A DNA stretch of 64,000 bases from Nocardioides daedukensis (GTDB lineage Bacteria > Actinomycetota > Actinomycetes > Propionibacteriales > Nocardioidaceae). Below are positions 44,147 to 54,197 of this stretch, piece after piece (the first letter of the stretch is position 1; each line of letters opens with the position of its first letter). The stretch is taken from positions 3,224,001-3,288,000 of the forward strand of contig NZ_JACCAA010000001.1 of assembly GCF_013408415.1 (NCBI RefSeq), read 5' to 3'. The notes beneath the pieces were generated by a model. It was not told the DNA's origin. It saw only the letters and a program-made list of their open reading frames with translations, and ran no database searches. Position numbers and translations under genes: made by a program.

Positions 44147-44150
44147 GGGA

Positions 44151-44477
44151 CTACCTCAACTTCTCGATGGACTGGTGGAGCTCGCGCCACTCGGCGAGCA
44201 GGTCGTCGAGGATCGAGCGACCCTCGGGACTGGTGCGGTAGAACTTCCGGGGCCGTGACTCCTCGGTGTTCCACTCGCTGACCAGCAGTCCCTGCTTCTC
44301 GAGGCGTCGGAGCAGGGGATAGAGCGTGTTGCCGTCGACGGCGAACCCGGCCCGGTCGAGTGATTCGAGCAGCGCATAGCCATAGGTCGGCGTGCCGAGG
44401 ATGGCCAGCGCGGCCATCACGACGGTGCCGCGCCGCAGCTCCTGCAGGTGAGTGGCGAGGACGTCGGAGGAGTTCAC
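44151..44477 (-). CDS. PadR-family transcriptional regulator
   Basis: A 108-residue winged-helix repressor. The core is LRRGTVVMAALAILGTPTYGYALLESL, then NTLYPLLRRLEKQGLLVSEW and RPRKFYRTSPEGRSIL, the PadR signature, with a short C-terminal dimerisation helix. It is co-transcribed with the HAAS protein. A perfect inverted repeat starts eight bases upstream of its start codon, which suggests autorepression. Confidence 0.9.
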   Translation of the reverse strand: MNSSDVLATHLQELRRGTVVMAALAILGTPTYGYALLESLDRAGFAVDGNTLYPLLRRLEKQGLLVSEWNTEESRPRKFYRTSPEGRSILDDLLAEWRELHQSIEKLR

Positions 44478-44484
44478 GCGTCAC

Positions 44485-44511
44485 ACGATAGTGTGCGAGA
44501 CACACTATCGT
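44485..44511. promoter_or_regulatory. PadR operator candidate
   Basis: acgatagtgtg (44485-44495) and cacactatcgt (44501-44511) form a perfect 11-bp inverted repeat with a five-base spacer. It lies in the padR promoter and has the TGTG-x5-CACA centre expected of a dimeric winged-helix repressor. Confidence 0.7.
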
Positions 44512-44648
44512 CAATGGCACAGGGCTGTGGTGCGAGGCGTCCAATCGGTGGCTTCTTCTAGTCATTTGGGACTTGTCCTGCCCCCCGTTTTTCGGTCCAT
44601 CTTGTGTGTGAGGGCTCGGAACTATGAGAGTCCTTGTGGAGGTGTTTG

Positions 44649-44930
44649 ATGGCGGCAGCGAAGCGGTTCACTACTGAGCAGATCGTGGCGAAGTTGCGCG
44701 AGGCGGAGAAGCTTCAGGCGCAGGGGTCGACGATCCCGCAGGTGGTCAAGCGGTTACAGGTCAGTGAGCAGACGTTCTATCGGTGGCGGTCCAAGTACGG
44801 GGCGTTGAAGGAGGACGAGGCGCACCGGTTGAAGGCGCTCGAGGCCGAGAACGCCCGTCTGAAGCGGATTGTGGCCGAGCAGGCCTTGGACATCTCGATG
44901 TTGAAGGACCTGCAAAAGGGAAACTGGTGA
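44649..44930 (+). CDS. IS3 OrfA (helix-turn-helix protein)
   Basis: A 93-residue DNA-binding half of the IS3 transposase. It has the helix-turn-helix RFTTEQIVAKLREAEKLQ and VVKRLQVSEQTFYRWRSKYG, and a C-terminal leucine zipper (LKALEAENARLKRIVAEQAL). The stop TGA overlaps the orfB GTG. OrfB lies in the -1 frame and stays open upstream of its GTG, so an OrfAB fusion by frameshifting near caaaag is possible but no canonical heptamer is seen. Confidence 0.88.
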   Translation: MAAAKRFTTEQIVAKLREAEKLQAQGSTIPQVVKRLQVSEQTFYRWRSKYGALKEDEAHRLKALEAENARLKRIVAEQALDISMLKDLQKGNW

Positions 44931-45811
44931 GCCCGGCTCGGCGCCGGGCTGCCACCACGCACTTGGTCCGTAAGTTCAAGGTCTCCGAGCGTCGCGCCTG
45001 CAAAGTCACTGGTCAGCATCGCTCGTCCAACCGGTACGTCCCGGTCCCGTCCGACTTCGAGCAGCGGTTGGTTGCGGCGATGAACAAGATCGCTGATCGG
45101 TACCCGCGGTTCGGGTATCGCCGGGTCCACGCACTGCTCGTCGCGGACGGCTGGGAGGTCAACGTCAAACGCGTGGAGCGGTTGTGGCGCCGAGAGGGGC
45201 TTCGGGTCCCGCCGCCGCGGTCCAAGGCGTCAGGGCAGAAGGCACTGGGCACTGACGCCCATTCGTTGTGGATGCTCCCGGCAACCAGCCAGGGCCATGT
45301 GTGGTCCTACGACTTCATGAGCCTGCGCACCGCAAAGGGGGCCGGGCTGCGGGTGTTGAACGTGATCGATGAGTTCACCCGCATCTGCGTGGGTGCTCAT
45401 GTCGGGTACTCGATTGGTGCGACCGAGGTCCGCCACGTTCTGGAACGGATCTTTGAGGATCACGGCCGGCCGCAGATGATCCGCTCGGACAACGGCCGCG
45501 AGTTCATCGCCGCCAGCTTGCTGAACTGGCTCAAGGACGACCAGGGCGTCGCGCCGGTCCAGGTCGCGAAGGCGAGCCCGCAGCAGAACGGGTTCATCGA
45601 ACGCTTCAACGGCTCGATGCGCGATGAGCTCTTGAATCGCGAGGTCTTCCACTCCCTGGCCGAGGCGCGGGTCGTGATCGGGCAATGGGTCGAGCACTAC
45701 AACCACGAGCGGCCTCACTCAGGCCTTCAGATGCGCACACCGATCGGCTACGCCGCGTATATTGCGACCCAGCCGTCGTTGTCGACGGCGCCTTGTGAGA
45801 GGGGTGAATGA
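44927..45811 (+). CDS. IS3 OrfB (DDE transposase)
   Basis: A 294-residue integrase-core transposase. The catalytic triad is in VWSYDFMSLRTAKG (D), MIRSDNGREFI (D) and QQNGFIERFNGSMRDELL (E), the D-D-35-E pattern of rve domains. The N-terminus has the HTH-21 segment RYPRFGYRRVHALLVADG. GTG at 44927 overlaps the orfA stop, and AGGGA lies about five bases upstream. All catalytic residues are intact, so the element may still code for active enzyme. Confidence 0.9.
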   Translation: MSPARRRAATTHLVRKFKVSERRACKVTGQHRSSNRYVPVPSDFEQRLVAAMNKIADRYPRFGYRRVHALLVADGWEVNVKRVERLWRREGLRVPPPRSKASGQKALGTDAHSLWMLPATSQGHVWSYDFMSLRTAKGAGLRVLNVIDEFTRICVGAHVGYSIGATEVRHVLERIFEDHGRPQMIRSDNGREFIAASLLNWLKDDQGVAPVQVAKASPQQNGFIERFNGSMRDELLNREVFHSLAEARVVIGQWVEHYNHERPHSGLQMRTPIGYAAYIATQPSLSTAPCERGE

Positions 45812-45916
45812 GAGTGCCTACCACCACCGAGTGTGGACCAGTCGCGACCATGAACCCCGACCAGATCCAGACCGAGTTCTCTCACATCATGTGGACCAAC
45901 TTCTCGGGGCTGGACA

Positions 45917-46198
45917 CCGCCACCACCGACCCCGCCACCGGCGACGGCACCATCGCCACCTACACCGAGTACACCGAATACGGCCTACCCCGCGACCCCA
46001 CGACCAGCAGGCCAGACCGGTATGGCTGGCTCGGCACCCACGCCCGCGAAAATGTCGGCATCACCGGTGGACTCACCCTCATGGGCGCCCGCCTTTACAA
46101 CCCGGTCACCGGGCGCTTCCTGTCCATGGACCCCGTCCGCGGCGGCAACGACAACATCTACATCTACCCTCCGGATCCAATCAACGGGCTGGACCTAG
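45917..46198 (+). pseudogene. RHS-repeat core remnant (N-terminal part lost)
   Basis: Ninety-four codons of an RHS/YD-repeat protein core, in frame from the right end of the IS3 element. It shows YTEYTEYGLPRDP, RPDRYGWLGTHAREN, GITGGLTLMGARLYNP, VTGRFLSMDPVRGGN and YPPDPINGLDL. This is the highly conserved RHS core terminus that precedes a variable toxin domain. The rest of the N-terminal RHS gene is missing. The open frame starting at 45808 reads through IS3 terminal DNA first, so its first 36 residues are not RHS. The core is cut at CTAG by the IS1380 element. Confidence 0.88.
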
Positions 46199-47861
46199 CC
46201 CCGGTCTTTCATGAGGATGGCGCCGTGATGAGCTCGACCGCGTGATGGTGGCCGTGACCGTGAGGTGTGTGCTCGGGTACGAAGCAGTGCCGGCTGGCGC
46301 TGCCGGGCTGCGGTTCTCCGGGTCGTGATCTCGTGGCGGACGGGCGTGGTCAGGCTGGTTGTGGGATCGCGGCGATGTTCGCGAAGACCGCAACGATCGC
46401 GGCTGCCCAGGGCCACGACTCAGGGATCCGCAGCCGTCGTCGGCGGGCACCGTGGGTGAGTCGGGCCGGGACGTGGAGGAACCGGTAGCGCAACGCCTTG
46501 GGCTCACAAGTGGCGAGGACCTCGGCGTCGCCGACCAGGGCAAGCAGACGGGTCCAGGCCACGAGGTCGGCGGCGATCATCACCGTGGCTAGCCAGGCCT
46601 GGTTGATCTTGAACTCCCGCGACGGGAAGCGGCCAAGGCCGCTGTCTTTGGCGTGCCGGATCCGGTCCTCGACTCGGGCGTGGGCACGATGCCGGGCTTC
46701 GAGGAACGCCAACTGTCCGGTGGTCGTGTTGGTGGCGATCGCTTGGTAGCGCCACCCGTCACGTTCTTCGAACAACGACAGCTGGGCGCCGGGGTGGGGT
46801 CGTTCGCGGCGCACGATGATCCGCATCCCTTCGGGCCAGCCCGTGAGGTCGAGCAGGCCGGTCAGTTCAGCGACGTCGCCGCCTTCGCGGACACCGCCGT
46901 CGGCATCGGATGCGGGGGTCCAGGTCTTGGCCGGGACGAGCTTGATGGCCTCGCGGATCTTCTCGGTGACCGCGAACCCGACGCTGTACTCGACCCGACG
47001 GCCACGGACCCGGTTCTGTTCGGTGAGCCAGTCCAGGAGCTTGTGGGAGGACCCGGCGCCGTCGGCGCGGATCAGCAGATCCTTGCGATGCGCGGCCGGG
47101 ACCTGCGCGATCGCGTCGGTGAGGACCGTGATGTGGTCGGTGGCGGTGTTCGATCCGGCTTTCCCGGTCCGCAGTTGCGCTGCCAGGAACTCACTGGTGT
47201 TGTCGCACCACACGCCGAGCGGGTGGAACCCGAAGGTCTTCTTGAACGTGGGCGAAGCGTTCTCTTTCTCGGAGTGTGCGATCACGATCGTGGCGTCGAT
47301 GTCGAGCACGACCGTCGCGCCGAGGTCGGTCCCGGCGACCCGGGACGCCGGCAACCCACCGGGCAGTTGTGCCCAGACATGACGCCGGGCGCGGGCGCGC
47401 GCGGTCGCGATCTTCTTCAACCGGCCACCGGTGACCTCGTCCAAGGTGCGCCACACCGTGGGTGGCGACGCGACACGGCCGAGGACTGGAGCCTGGTGGC
47501 GCAACACGTCGATGTCGGCGATCGCCTCACCGCCGTCGGCGAGCATGATCGCGACGTCGACCAGGACTCGGCCGCGGTCATGGACCGGGGTGAACGAGCG
47601 TCGGGTCATCGCCTTCGACAACTCCGTCGTGAGGCCAGTCCGGTCGGCCAGAAGGCGGAGTCCAACACTGCCCGCGTGGGCCACTACGCCGACACCATCA
47701 GCGGACACGGACAAGCCAGCAGACCACGAAGTACGCTTCACCTACGGAGTGCCTTCCGGTTCGAGAATCTTGTGACGTCGCAATCCCAAGTTTCCCCTGC
47801 TGGGCAGGCACTTCCGTGTTTCTACGCGCCGATCACGCCGCGGGCTCGTGAACGATCCGGG
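46199..47861 (-). mobile_element. IS1380-family insertion sequence, copy 1
   Basis: A 1663-bp element flanked by the 4-bp duplication CTAG (46195-46198 and 47862-47865). The ends read inwards CCCCGGTCTTTCATGAG at the left and CCCGGATCGTTCACGAG at the right, an imperfect inverted repeat. It carries one intact transposase gene on the minus strand. Removing it together with one CTAG rejoins the RHS core to the downstream coding frame. Confidence 0.9.
46350..47741 (-). CDS. IS1380-family transposase
   Basis: A 463-residue DDE transposase. Its N-terminus has GVGVVAHAGSVGLRLLADRTGL, and the catalytic region has VVLDIDATIVIAHSEKENASP with FGFHPLGVWCDNTSEFLAAQLR, then DLLIRADGAGSSHKLLDWL and a final LAFLEARHRAHARVEDRIRHAK. 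GTG at 47741 is the start, 120 bases inside the element. The frame is uninterrupted, so this copy is probably functional and could act in trans on the defective copies nearby. Confidence 0.9.
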   Translation of the reverse strand: MKRTSWSAGLSVSADGVGVVAHAGSVGLRLLADRTGLTTELSKAMTRRSFTPVHDRGRVLVDVAIMLADGGEAIADIDVLRHQAPVLGRVASPPTVWRTLDEVTGGRLKKIATARARARRHVWAQLPGGLPASRVAGTDLGATVVLDIDATIVIAHSEKENASPTFKKTFGFHPLGVWCDNTSEFLAAQLRTGKAGSNTATDHITVLTDAIAQVPAAHRKDLLIRADGAGSSHKLLDWLTEQNRVRGRRVEYSVGFAVTEKIREAIKLVPAKTWTPASDADGGVREGGDVAELTGLLDLTGWPEGMRIIVRRERPHPGAQLSLFEERDGWRYQAIATNTTTGQLAFLEARHRAHARVEDRIRHAKDSGLGRFPSREFKINQAWLATVMIAADLVAWTRLLALVGDAEVLATCEPKALRYRFLHVPARLTHGARRRRLRIPESWPWAAAIVAVFANIAAIPQPA

Positions 47862-48248
47862 CTAGACGGGAGAATCTCATCTAAAACGTGGAAGCGGGTC
47901 GCCAAAATTTTGGGAAAGGCCTCAGCTGCAGCGGGTCTCATACCCCTGTGTCCTTCTTGCGAAGTTGCCTCCACTGTCTTGGGGCTCGGACAGGTTGCTG
48001 CTCTCGTGCTGGCAAAATCCTACAAGAAAGCAGCAAAAGCAGCGGTCGGCCTGCTCCGGGATTCGTCACTCGGACGCCTGTCCAAACTTTTTCGAAAGCA
48101 TTCCAAGAAGATCGACAAGCCGATCATCGCCGTATTTGGGGATCGAAAGGGGCGTGATATATCCAGGAGTATGAAACGTTGGTTAAATGTGTACTCATTA
48201 ATGTCTCTTCTTGCCTCAAAGTATCCATCTGTGCGCGAATTGATATGA
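47862..48248 (+). pseudogene. C-terminal (toxin-like) domain of the interrupted RHS protein
   Basis: The frame restarts at the second CTAG with LDGRISSKTWKRVAKI, completing the RHS junction PINGLDLDGR, and runs about 125 codons to TGA. Base composition drops well below the neighbours. The domain is basic, has a hydrophobic middle (AGLIPLCPSCEVASTVLG, LGQVAALVLAKSYKKA) with a CPSC pair, and ends SLMSLLASKYPSVRELI. No known nuclease, deaminase or peptidase motif is seen. It now lacks its own start, RHS core and export signals, so it is called a pseudogene. Function as a polymorphic toxin is inferred from position. Confidence 0.7.
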
Positions 48249-48264
48249 CCAGAAGGGTGAGTTA

Positions 48265-48666
48265 ATGTCATTCGACCCGGTAGGCGCTCGGGCATTGTTT
48301 GATCTCATCGCTCTGATGCTGCTCATAGCTGGGTTATGGAGAGCCAGGGAGTTTCTTACACCGGCTCAAGTCGCTACGGGCTTCACGGCGACCGTGAGCG
48401 TACTGGCGGCGTACTTCTTCGGTGTGGCGGAGGGTTGGCGACCAAAGATTCAGGTTGACCTACTCTATGCGTCGGTGATCATTTCTGCCTTCATCATGAC
48501 TCGTGGTTCCTTAGAGAGGCTTTTGACATCACGTTCGGGAGTGGAGGAGCCTGAAAAGGATCAGCGAGCCAGACATCTTTGGGCCTCATGTGCACTCGTG
48601 GGAATTGTTCTGTATTTCTGTGTTGAAACACTCCTAACCCGGATCGCTCACGTCGGTCGGGCGTGA
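48265..48666 (+). CDS. Four-helix membrane protein, candidate immunity protein (3' end replaced)
   Basis: A 133-residue protein starting 16 bases after the RHS C-terminal domain, with AGAAGGG upstream of ATG. Four hydrophobic helices are seen: ALFDLIALMLLIAGLW, TGFTATVSVLAAYFFGVA, DLLYASVIISAFIMTRG and ASCALVGIVLYFCVETLL. The position and the shared low GC content are those of an immunity gene for the preceding toxin domain. The last 11 codons lie in the CTAA and an IS1380 end fragment, so the native C-terminus has been lost or replaced. Immunity function is an inference. Confidence 0.6.
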   Translation: MSFDPVGARALFDLIALMLLIAGLWRAREFLTPAQVATGFTATVSVLAAYFFGVAEGWRPKIQVDLLYASVIISAFIMTRGSLERLLTSRSGVEEPEKDQRARHLWASCALVGIVLYFCVETLLTRIAHVGRA

Positions 48667-48719
48667 TCGGCGCGTAGAAACACCGAAGTGCCCTCTGAAC
48701 AGGGAAGACTTGGACTTGT
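48638..48719 (+). mobile_element. Solo IS1380 end fragment
   Basis: Eighty-two bases closely matching the transposase-start end of the IS1380 elements: CCCGGATCGCTCACG, then GCGTGATCGGCGCGTAGAAA and so on. CTAA precedes it. Nothing else of this copy remains. Its right border adjoins the CTAA duplication of IS1380 copy 2. Confidence 0.8.
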
Positions 48720-48868
48720 CTAACCCGGATCGTTCACCGCGCCGCGGCGTGATCGGCGAGTAGAAACACGGAAGTGCCTGCCCAGCAGGGGAAACTTGGA
48801 CTTGCGACGGTTCAAGATCTCCAGCTTGGAAGGCACTCTGAATCGCCCCGGGTTTCGTAGAGGCTCGG

Positions 48869-50166
<1,298 letters not shown>

Positions 50167-50229
50167 GACTCTCATCATCCTTCCCAGGATTGAGAGCCTC
50201 CATCAGACCCGGGGCGATTCACTCCGTAG

Positions 50230-51571
50230 GTGAAGCGTACTTCGTGGTCTGCCGACTTGTCTGTGTCCGCCGATGGTGTCGGCGTGGTGGCCCACGCGGG
50301 CAGCGTCGGGCTCCGTCTGTTGGCTGACCGGACTGGTCTTACCAGTGAACTCTCCAAGGCGATGGCACGCCGGTCGTTCACCCCGCTCCACGACCGCGGC
50401 CGGGTCCTGATTGATGTTGCGGTGATGCTCGCCGACGGGGGTGAGGCGATCGCTGACATCGATGTGCTGCGTCACCAGTCCGGCGTGCTCGGTCCGGTCG
50501 CGTCGCCACCGACGGTGTGGCGCGCCTTGGACGAAGTCACGCCCGGGCGGTTGAACAAGATCGCCACCGCACGAGCACGGGTCCGTCGTCATGTGTGGGC
50601 CCAACTGCCGTTCGGGGTGCCGGCCAGTCGGGTCGCCGGGACCGGCCTCGGCGCCACTGTGCTGCTCGATGTCGATGTCACGAGTGTGATCGCCCATTCC
50701 GAGAAGGAGCAGGCAGCGCCCACGTTCAAGCGGACCTTCGGGTTCCACCCGCTCGGCGTGTGGTGTGACAACACGAGTGTGTTCCTGGCGGCAAAGCTGC
50801 GCACCGGCCGGGCGGGGTCGAACACCGCGACCGATCACATTGAGGTGTTTGACCGATGCGATCGCCCAGGTCCCCGGCACCCACCGCAGGGATCTGCTGA
50901 TCCGTCCCGATGGCGCCGGAGCCTCGCACGACTTGCTGAACTGGCCACCGACCAGGACAAGGTCCGGGGCCGCAAGCTCGAGTACTCCGTGGGTTTCGCG
51001 GTCACCGAGAAGATCCGCGACGCGATCAAGCTGGTCCCGAAAAGTATCTGGACGCCCGCCACCGATGCCGACGGCGGTGTGGATGAAGGAGGCGATGTCG
51101 CCGAACTGACCGGTCTGCTGGACCTGGCCCACAGGGATGCGCGTCATCGTCCGTCGTGAGCGACCCCATCCAGGCGCACAACTGTCGTCGTTCGAAGAGG
51201 CCGACGGTTGGCGCTACCAGGCGTTCGTCACCAACACGAAGCACGGCCAACTTGCGTTCCTCGAGGCACGACACCGTGCCCACGCCAGAGTCGAGGACCG
51301 CATCCGCCACGCCAAGGACACTGGCATGGGCAGGTTCCCTTCGCGGGAGTTCGCGATCAACCAGACCTGGTTCGCGTTGACCGCAGTCGCCGCCGACCTC
51401 ATCGCGTGGACCCGGCTGCTTGCGTTGACCGGCGACGCCACGGTACTCGCCGCCTGCGAGCCCAAAGCACTGCGCTACCGCTTCCTGCACGTGCCAGCCG
51501 GCCCAGCGTCCTACCCGTACACCGTCATCGAGTCACCTCACGCAGCGATGTCGTCGTCCGCAGCGTCATGA
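50230..51571 (+). pseudogene. IS1380 transposase pseudogene
   Basis: The copy-2 homologue of the intact transposase at 46350-47741. The first 215 codons align without gaps. A frameshift then occurs after TATDHIEV, restored near LATDQDKVRGRK. A second shift occurs after LTGLLDLA, with the remaining frame continuing at 51137. The last 40 residues of the intact protein are missing and replaced by an unrelated end. At least two shifts plus the terminal deletion make it non-functional. Confidence 0.88.
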
Positions 51572-51824
51572 AAGAACGGGGCTAACCTGACCGCGAACTC
51601 GCTCGCAGCACGCGGAAGAGGTTCGTTGGATTCGTTCGTGCGTGCGATCGAGATTGAAAGTGTCCGTGGCCATGAAAAAGTCCCCACTGGTGGCCAGGTA
51701 GCGGTCCCCAGTGGTGGCCAGTAGAAAGTCCCCACTCTTCGTCGTGTCGTGAGAGCCCGTGAGGTCCTGCGTGGTGACGGTGGCGGTAACCAGCCAGCCG
51801 ACCGCCACCACGCAGGAGTCTCCA

Positions 51825-53359
51825 TTGAAGAGCGCGAGGGAACGTATGGACGTCATTTCGGCCTATCGAGAGGTAGGCACTTATCGGGGAGCCGCAGAAA
51901 TGTGCGGCACTACCCACAAGACCGTGAAGCGGGTCATCGACGCGCACAACGCAGCGAGTGGGGCTGCGAGCACCGCTGGGGCCGTCGTGGCGCCGCGGGT
52001 CCGGCACTACGACGAGGTCGCCGATCTTGTCGCGAAGCGTGTCGAGGCGACGACTGGGCGGATCACGGCGAAGCGGCTGCTGCCCGAATCGACCGCTGCG
52101 GGGTATGCGGGATCGGCACGGAACATCCGTCGTCTGGTCGCAGATGCCAAGCAGGCATGGCGAAACGGCCATGCCGAGCACCGCGGTCGCAGGCCGGCGG
52201 TGTGGACCCCGGGTGAGACGTTGATGATCGACTGGGGCGTGTTGAAGGTCGACGGCGTGATGCTGCACGTCTTCTGCGCAGTTCTGGCGTGGTCGCGGTT
52301 CCGGTTCGTCCGCTTCGCTGTCGATGAGAAGTCGGCCACCACGATGGGGATGCTGGCCGAGTGCTTCGAGAAGCTCGGTGGGGTCCCGAAGGTTGTCCTG
52401 GCCGACCGAATGGGCTGCTTGAAGGCCGGCGTCGTCGCGAACATCGTCGTGCCGACCCCGGACTACTTCCGCTTCGCCAGCCACTACCGGTTCCGACCCG
52501 ACTTCTGTGAGGCCGCGGACCCGCAGTCGAAAGGGATGGTCGAGACCCTCGTCGGCTACGCCAAGACCGACCTGATGGTCCCGCTCATCGGCAGCACCTC
52601 GACCAACTTGGCGGAGCGCAACCGCTCTGCTGCGACGTGGTGTGGTGAGGTCAACGCGAACCCGCATTCGGAGATCTGCGCGGTGCCCGTCGAGCGGCTC
52701 GCAGTCGAGCAGCCCCTGCTGGGTGAGCTGCCGTCGCTGCGTGCCGAGTTCGGTGCCAGGCCCACGACGAGGAAGGTCGACAAACTGTCGTGTGTCCGGT
52801 TCGCATCGGGTCGCTACTCGGTCCCGAACCGGCTGATCGGCACGGTCGTGACCGTCCTGGTCGACGACACCGTGTTGCGTGTCGTGGAGCCCGTCACCGG
52901 CCAGATCCACGCCGAACATGACCTGGTCGCACCCGGTGAGGTCAGCATCGTCGATGCCCACTACGACCACCCGCGACCCGACAAACCATCACGTGCCGCG
53001 CGGCCCAGAACGAAGGCAGAGAAGGACTTTCTCTGGGACCGGTCGCTCAGGCGTTCTTGACCGGTGCCGCCGCAGCCGGCGTGACGAAACTGTCCAGCGA
53101 GATCGCCACGGTCCTCGACCTGGGCGCAGCCCACGGCGCTGACGCCCTCATCGCAGCGTTGGGGCGGGCTGTGGAGCTCAGCCGCTGGCGTGCCGGTGAC
53201 ATCCGCTCGATCCTCGCCACCCACGGGCAGGCACCCACACCACGACCCGCCGGGCAGGCCTTCGACGACGCCGTCGTGCTGACGTTGCCGACCGTTCCGA
53301 CCAGGTCGCTGGACGCCTACAAGATCGGCGCCGGCACCGATGGTGGTGAGACCTCGTAA
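51825..53359 (+). pseudogene. IstA transposase with frameshift
   Basis: The IS21 transposase, in two frames. The first part (to 53060) has the HTH YREVGTYRGAAEMCGTTHKTVKRVI, the catalytic TLMIDWGVLKVDG and VVLADRMG, and DPQSKGMVETLVGYAK. It shifts near 53030-53045, after AEKDF. The second part carries the expected C-terminus TGAAAAGVTKLSSEIATVL and so on, ending at 53359. TTG at 51825 with AGGAG six bases upstream is the likely start. All catalytic residues precede the break; the lost link is to the C-terminal domain. Confidence 0.85.
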
Positions 53360-53409
53360 CCGCATCGACACCGCCGCTTGCGGCCGATCTGACCGAAGGG
53401 CTCAAACGG

Positions 53410-54132
53410 TTGAAGATGGCCGCGATGCGCCAGCTCGCACCCGCGCTCCTCGTCACCGCCAAGACCCAACGCTGGTCGCCCGAGGAGTTCCTCCGCACCC
53501 TCGTCGAGGCAGAGATAACCGCGCGCGATGAGTCCAACGCCAAAGCCAGGTTGAAGGCCGCCGGATTCCCCGTCGCCAAGACCCTCGACGGCTTCGACGT
53601 CACCGCCTCCACGATCCCCGCCGCGACGTTCGACTACCTCTCCTCACTCGAGTGGATCCGCGCCGCCGAGAACGTCTGCCTCATCGGCCCCGCTGGGACA
53701 GGGAAGTCCCACGTCCTCGTCGCACTCGGCCACGCCGCAGTCGAAGCAGGGCACCGAGTCCGGTACTTCACCGCCGCCGACCTCGTCGAGACCCTCTACC
53801 GAAGCCTGGCCGACAACTCCGTCGGCAAGACCCTCGACACCCTGCTCCGCAACGACGTCATCCTGCTCGATGAGCTCGGCTTCGCCCCGCTCGACGACAC
53901 CGGAGCACAGCTGCTGTTCCGGTTCATCGCAGCCGTCTACGAACGCCGCTCACTTGGCGTCGTCAGCCACTGGCCCTTCGAATCCTGGGGCCGGTTCCTA
54001 CCCGAACACACGACCGCAGTCAGCATGCTCGACCGGCTCCTGCACCACTGCCACACAGTCGTCACCGACGGCGACTCCTACCGCATGAAACAAGCCCGTC
54101 AGAACGGAGGAAACCGCACCACAACCACCTGA
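53410..54132 (+). CDS. istB: IstB helper ATPase of IS21
   Basis: A 240-residue AAA+ (DnaC-like) ATPase that directs IstA to its target. Walker A is IGPAGTGKSHVLVALGH, Walker B is VILLDELGFAPLD, and sensor regions follow. The original start was probably a GTG overlapping the istA stop at 53355-53357, since the frame reads VTASTPPLAADLTEGLKRLKM from there, but that codon is now GTA. TTG at 53410 is the first usable start left, nine bases after GAAGGG, and removes about 18 residues. Confidence 0.85.
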   Translation: MKMAAMRQLAPALLVTAKTQRWSPEEFLRTLVEAEITARDESNAKARLKAAGFPVAKTLDGFDVTASTIPAATFDYLSSLEWIRAAENVCLIGPAGTGKSHVLVALGHAAVEAGHRVRYFTAADLVETLYRSLADNSVGKTLDTLLRNDVILLDELGFAPLDDTGAQLLFRFIAAVYERRSLGVVSHWPFESWGRFLPEHTTAVSMLDRLLHHCHTVVTDGDSYRMKQARQNGGNRTTTT

Positions 54133-54197
54133 GAAACCAACGCAGAGTGGGGACTTTTACTTGGCCACCAGCGGGGACGAGAAACTGGCCATTGACA

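Larger units (their letters stand above)
44574..45916 (+). mobile_element. IS3-family insertion sequence, copy type 1
   Basis: A 1343-bp element with orfA and orfB. The left end starts TGTCCTGCCCCCC and runs into GGTCCA. The right end, read inwards from 45916, is TGTCCAGCCCC...GGTCCA, an imperfect inverted repeat of about 25 bases with one gap. The flanks differ (act on the left, ccg on the right), so no target duplication is left. This suggests a deletion next to the element after insertion. The right flank enters directly into an RHS core reading frame. Confidence 0.8.
51661..54197 (+). mobile_element. IS21-family insertion sequence
   Basis: A 2537-bp element with 5-bp duplications GAAAG (51656-51660, 54198-54202). 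The ends are TGTCCGTGGCCA and, inverted, TGTCAATGGCCA. Inside each end are further copies of the binding repeat that reads (A)AGTCCCC near GTGGCCA: three on the left and two on the right, the typical multiple terminal repeats of IS21. It carries istA and istB, of which istA is frameshifted. Confidence 0.93.

Noticed and set aside
44911..44920. Programmed frameshift heptamer in the first IS3 element
   Set aside because: caa aag in the orfA frame does not form an X_XXY_YYZ heptamer. The GTGA overlap with a nearby AGGGA explains orfB translation better.
45808..45916. Apparent N-terminus of the RHS fragment (frame starting at 45808)
   Set aside because: These 36 codons lie between orfB and the right inverted repeat of the IS3 element, so they are element DNA fused to the RHS frame by chance.
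46653..47861. Open frame running through IS1380 into the RHS toxin domain
   Set aside because: The part inside IS1380 is antisense to the transposase. Only the portion from 47862 is RHS sequence.
48020..48295. Minus-strand frame opposite the RHS toxin domain and immunity-like gene
   Set aside because: It overlaps two better-supported plus-strand frames and has no ribosome binding site or neighbour relationship.
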